NCBI GenBank assembly: GCA_031002005.1
Contig: JARYHS010013630.1
Location: 30,157,504-30,221,503, forward strand
DNA from: Vandiemenella viatica
Taxonomy: Eukaryota > Arthropoda > Insecta > Orthoptera > Morabidae
Direction of reading: 5' to 3'
Length of the DNA: 64,000 nt
Position numbers and translations under genes: made by a program. The notes beneath the pieces were generated by a model. It saw only the letters and a program-made list of their open reading frames with translations. It did no database searches and had not been told where the DNA came from. This document shows, in pieces, positions 63,661 through 64,000 of the stretch (position 1 is the first letter of the stretch; each line of letters starts with the position of its first letter).

Positions 63661-64000
63661 ATCAAAATTCTTTACAAACACAAACGAAGTCGTGGGCATT
63701 AGCTAATATACATATAACTACGGAGCTATTCAGAGCTAAAGTGATTAAGCCGTGTATTCGGTGTCTTTCCATTGAAATTTTTTAGGTTAAGTGGGGGGCT
63801 TGTCACCCTGTTTACTGATGGCTTGTTCGTGTTCATATCGCAGGTGACAGTTGAGATGAATTAGTGTCTTAGGCAGGAGATCCTTCAGGATTGTCTGACT
63901 GCCAGTATGTGCTAGTTCATTTAGCGTTACCCAGGGTGCACCACAAGGAGGCAAACTAGCTTTACACTGATGGCTATCATATTGATGAGTATTAAGTATT
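63661..64000. other. End of the window, no recognisable gene
   Basis: The satellite ends near 63660 after a CTTTACAAACACAAACGAAG block that also occurs in shorter form at about 62300 (TTTACGAAGTCGTCGGCA). The remaining bases show no supportable gene. Confidence 0.5.

Overview
This is a 64-kb stretch of a transposon-packed eukaryotic genome, almost certainly an insect or another arthropod with a large genome. The inference rests on the mix of families: R1-like, RTE-like and CR1/L2-like non-LTR retrotransposons, a Penelope-like element, hAT, PIF/Harbinger, pogo/Tigger, Tc1, Transib-like and Helitron DNA transposons, tRNA-derived SINEs and satellite arrays. I found no host single-copy gene and no genuine tRNA or rRNA gene. 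A run of 1,000 N (44859-45858) marks a draft-assembly scaffold gap. Almost every coding region is a broken transposon gene, so most entries are mobile elements or pseudogenes.

Layout. 0-14 kb: the 3' part of a LINE (1-1396), a hAT MITE, a tRNA-SINE with a 12-bp target duplication, a minus-strand CR1/L2-like LINE split by a SINE and a GC-rich MITE, a DUF4371-type hAT pseudogene, a pogo element whose transposase carries a PHD finger (9676-12292), a small hAT MITE, and a Harbinger derivative abutting it.

14.5-36 kb: one nested structure. A minus-strand R1-like retrotransposon (about 14570-35970) was hit by a hAT (16560-18957) and by a 15-kb element with inverted terminal repeats of about 0.94 kb and an 8-bp target duplication (19815-34858). 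Inside the latter lies a Penelope-like element (21236-28322). It was interrupted by a 5'-truncated R1-like LINE, which itself carries a Helitron, and by a complete PIF/Harbinger element. A second full-length R1-like element (28727-34317) sits in the right terminal repeat. Each step is supported by target duplications, most of them exact, or by reading frames that resume across the insertion.

36-46 kb: a short Harbinger derivative, a nearly complete RTE-like LINE with a poly-A tail (39128-42505), an inverted SINE pair between inverted repeats, a long poly-A and the gap. 46-51 kb: a satellite of about 490 bp that decays rightward, a LINE fragment, a second SINE and a third, divergent copy of the long terminal repeat. 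52-61 kb: a Tigger transposase pseudogene, a Transib-like element with RSS-like ends and a CGCCG duplication, a Tc1-derived element carrying a hAT and a MITE, another Harbinger derivative and a hAT remnant. 61-63.7 kb: an AT microsatellite followed by about 15 copies of a satellite of about 175 bp with signs of higher-order organisation.

The genes do not form a host pathway. Each cluster is a self-mobilising unit: endonuclease plus reverse transcriptase for LINEs, reverse transcriptase plus GIY-YIG nuclease for the Penelope element, DDE transposase plus MADF DNA-binding partner for Harbinger. The value of the window is the readable insertion order and a few poorly documented element structures.
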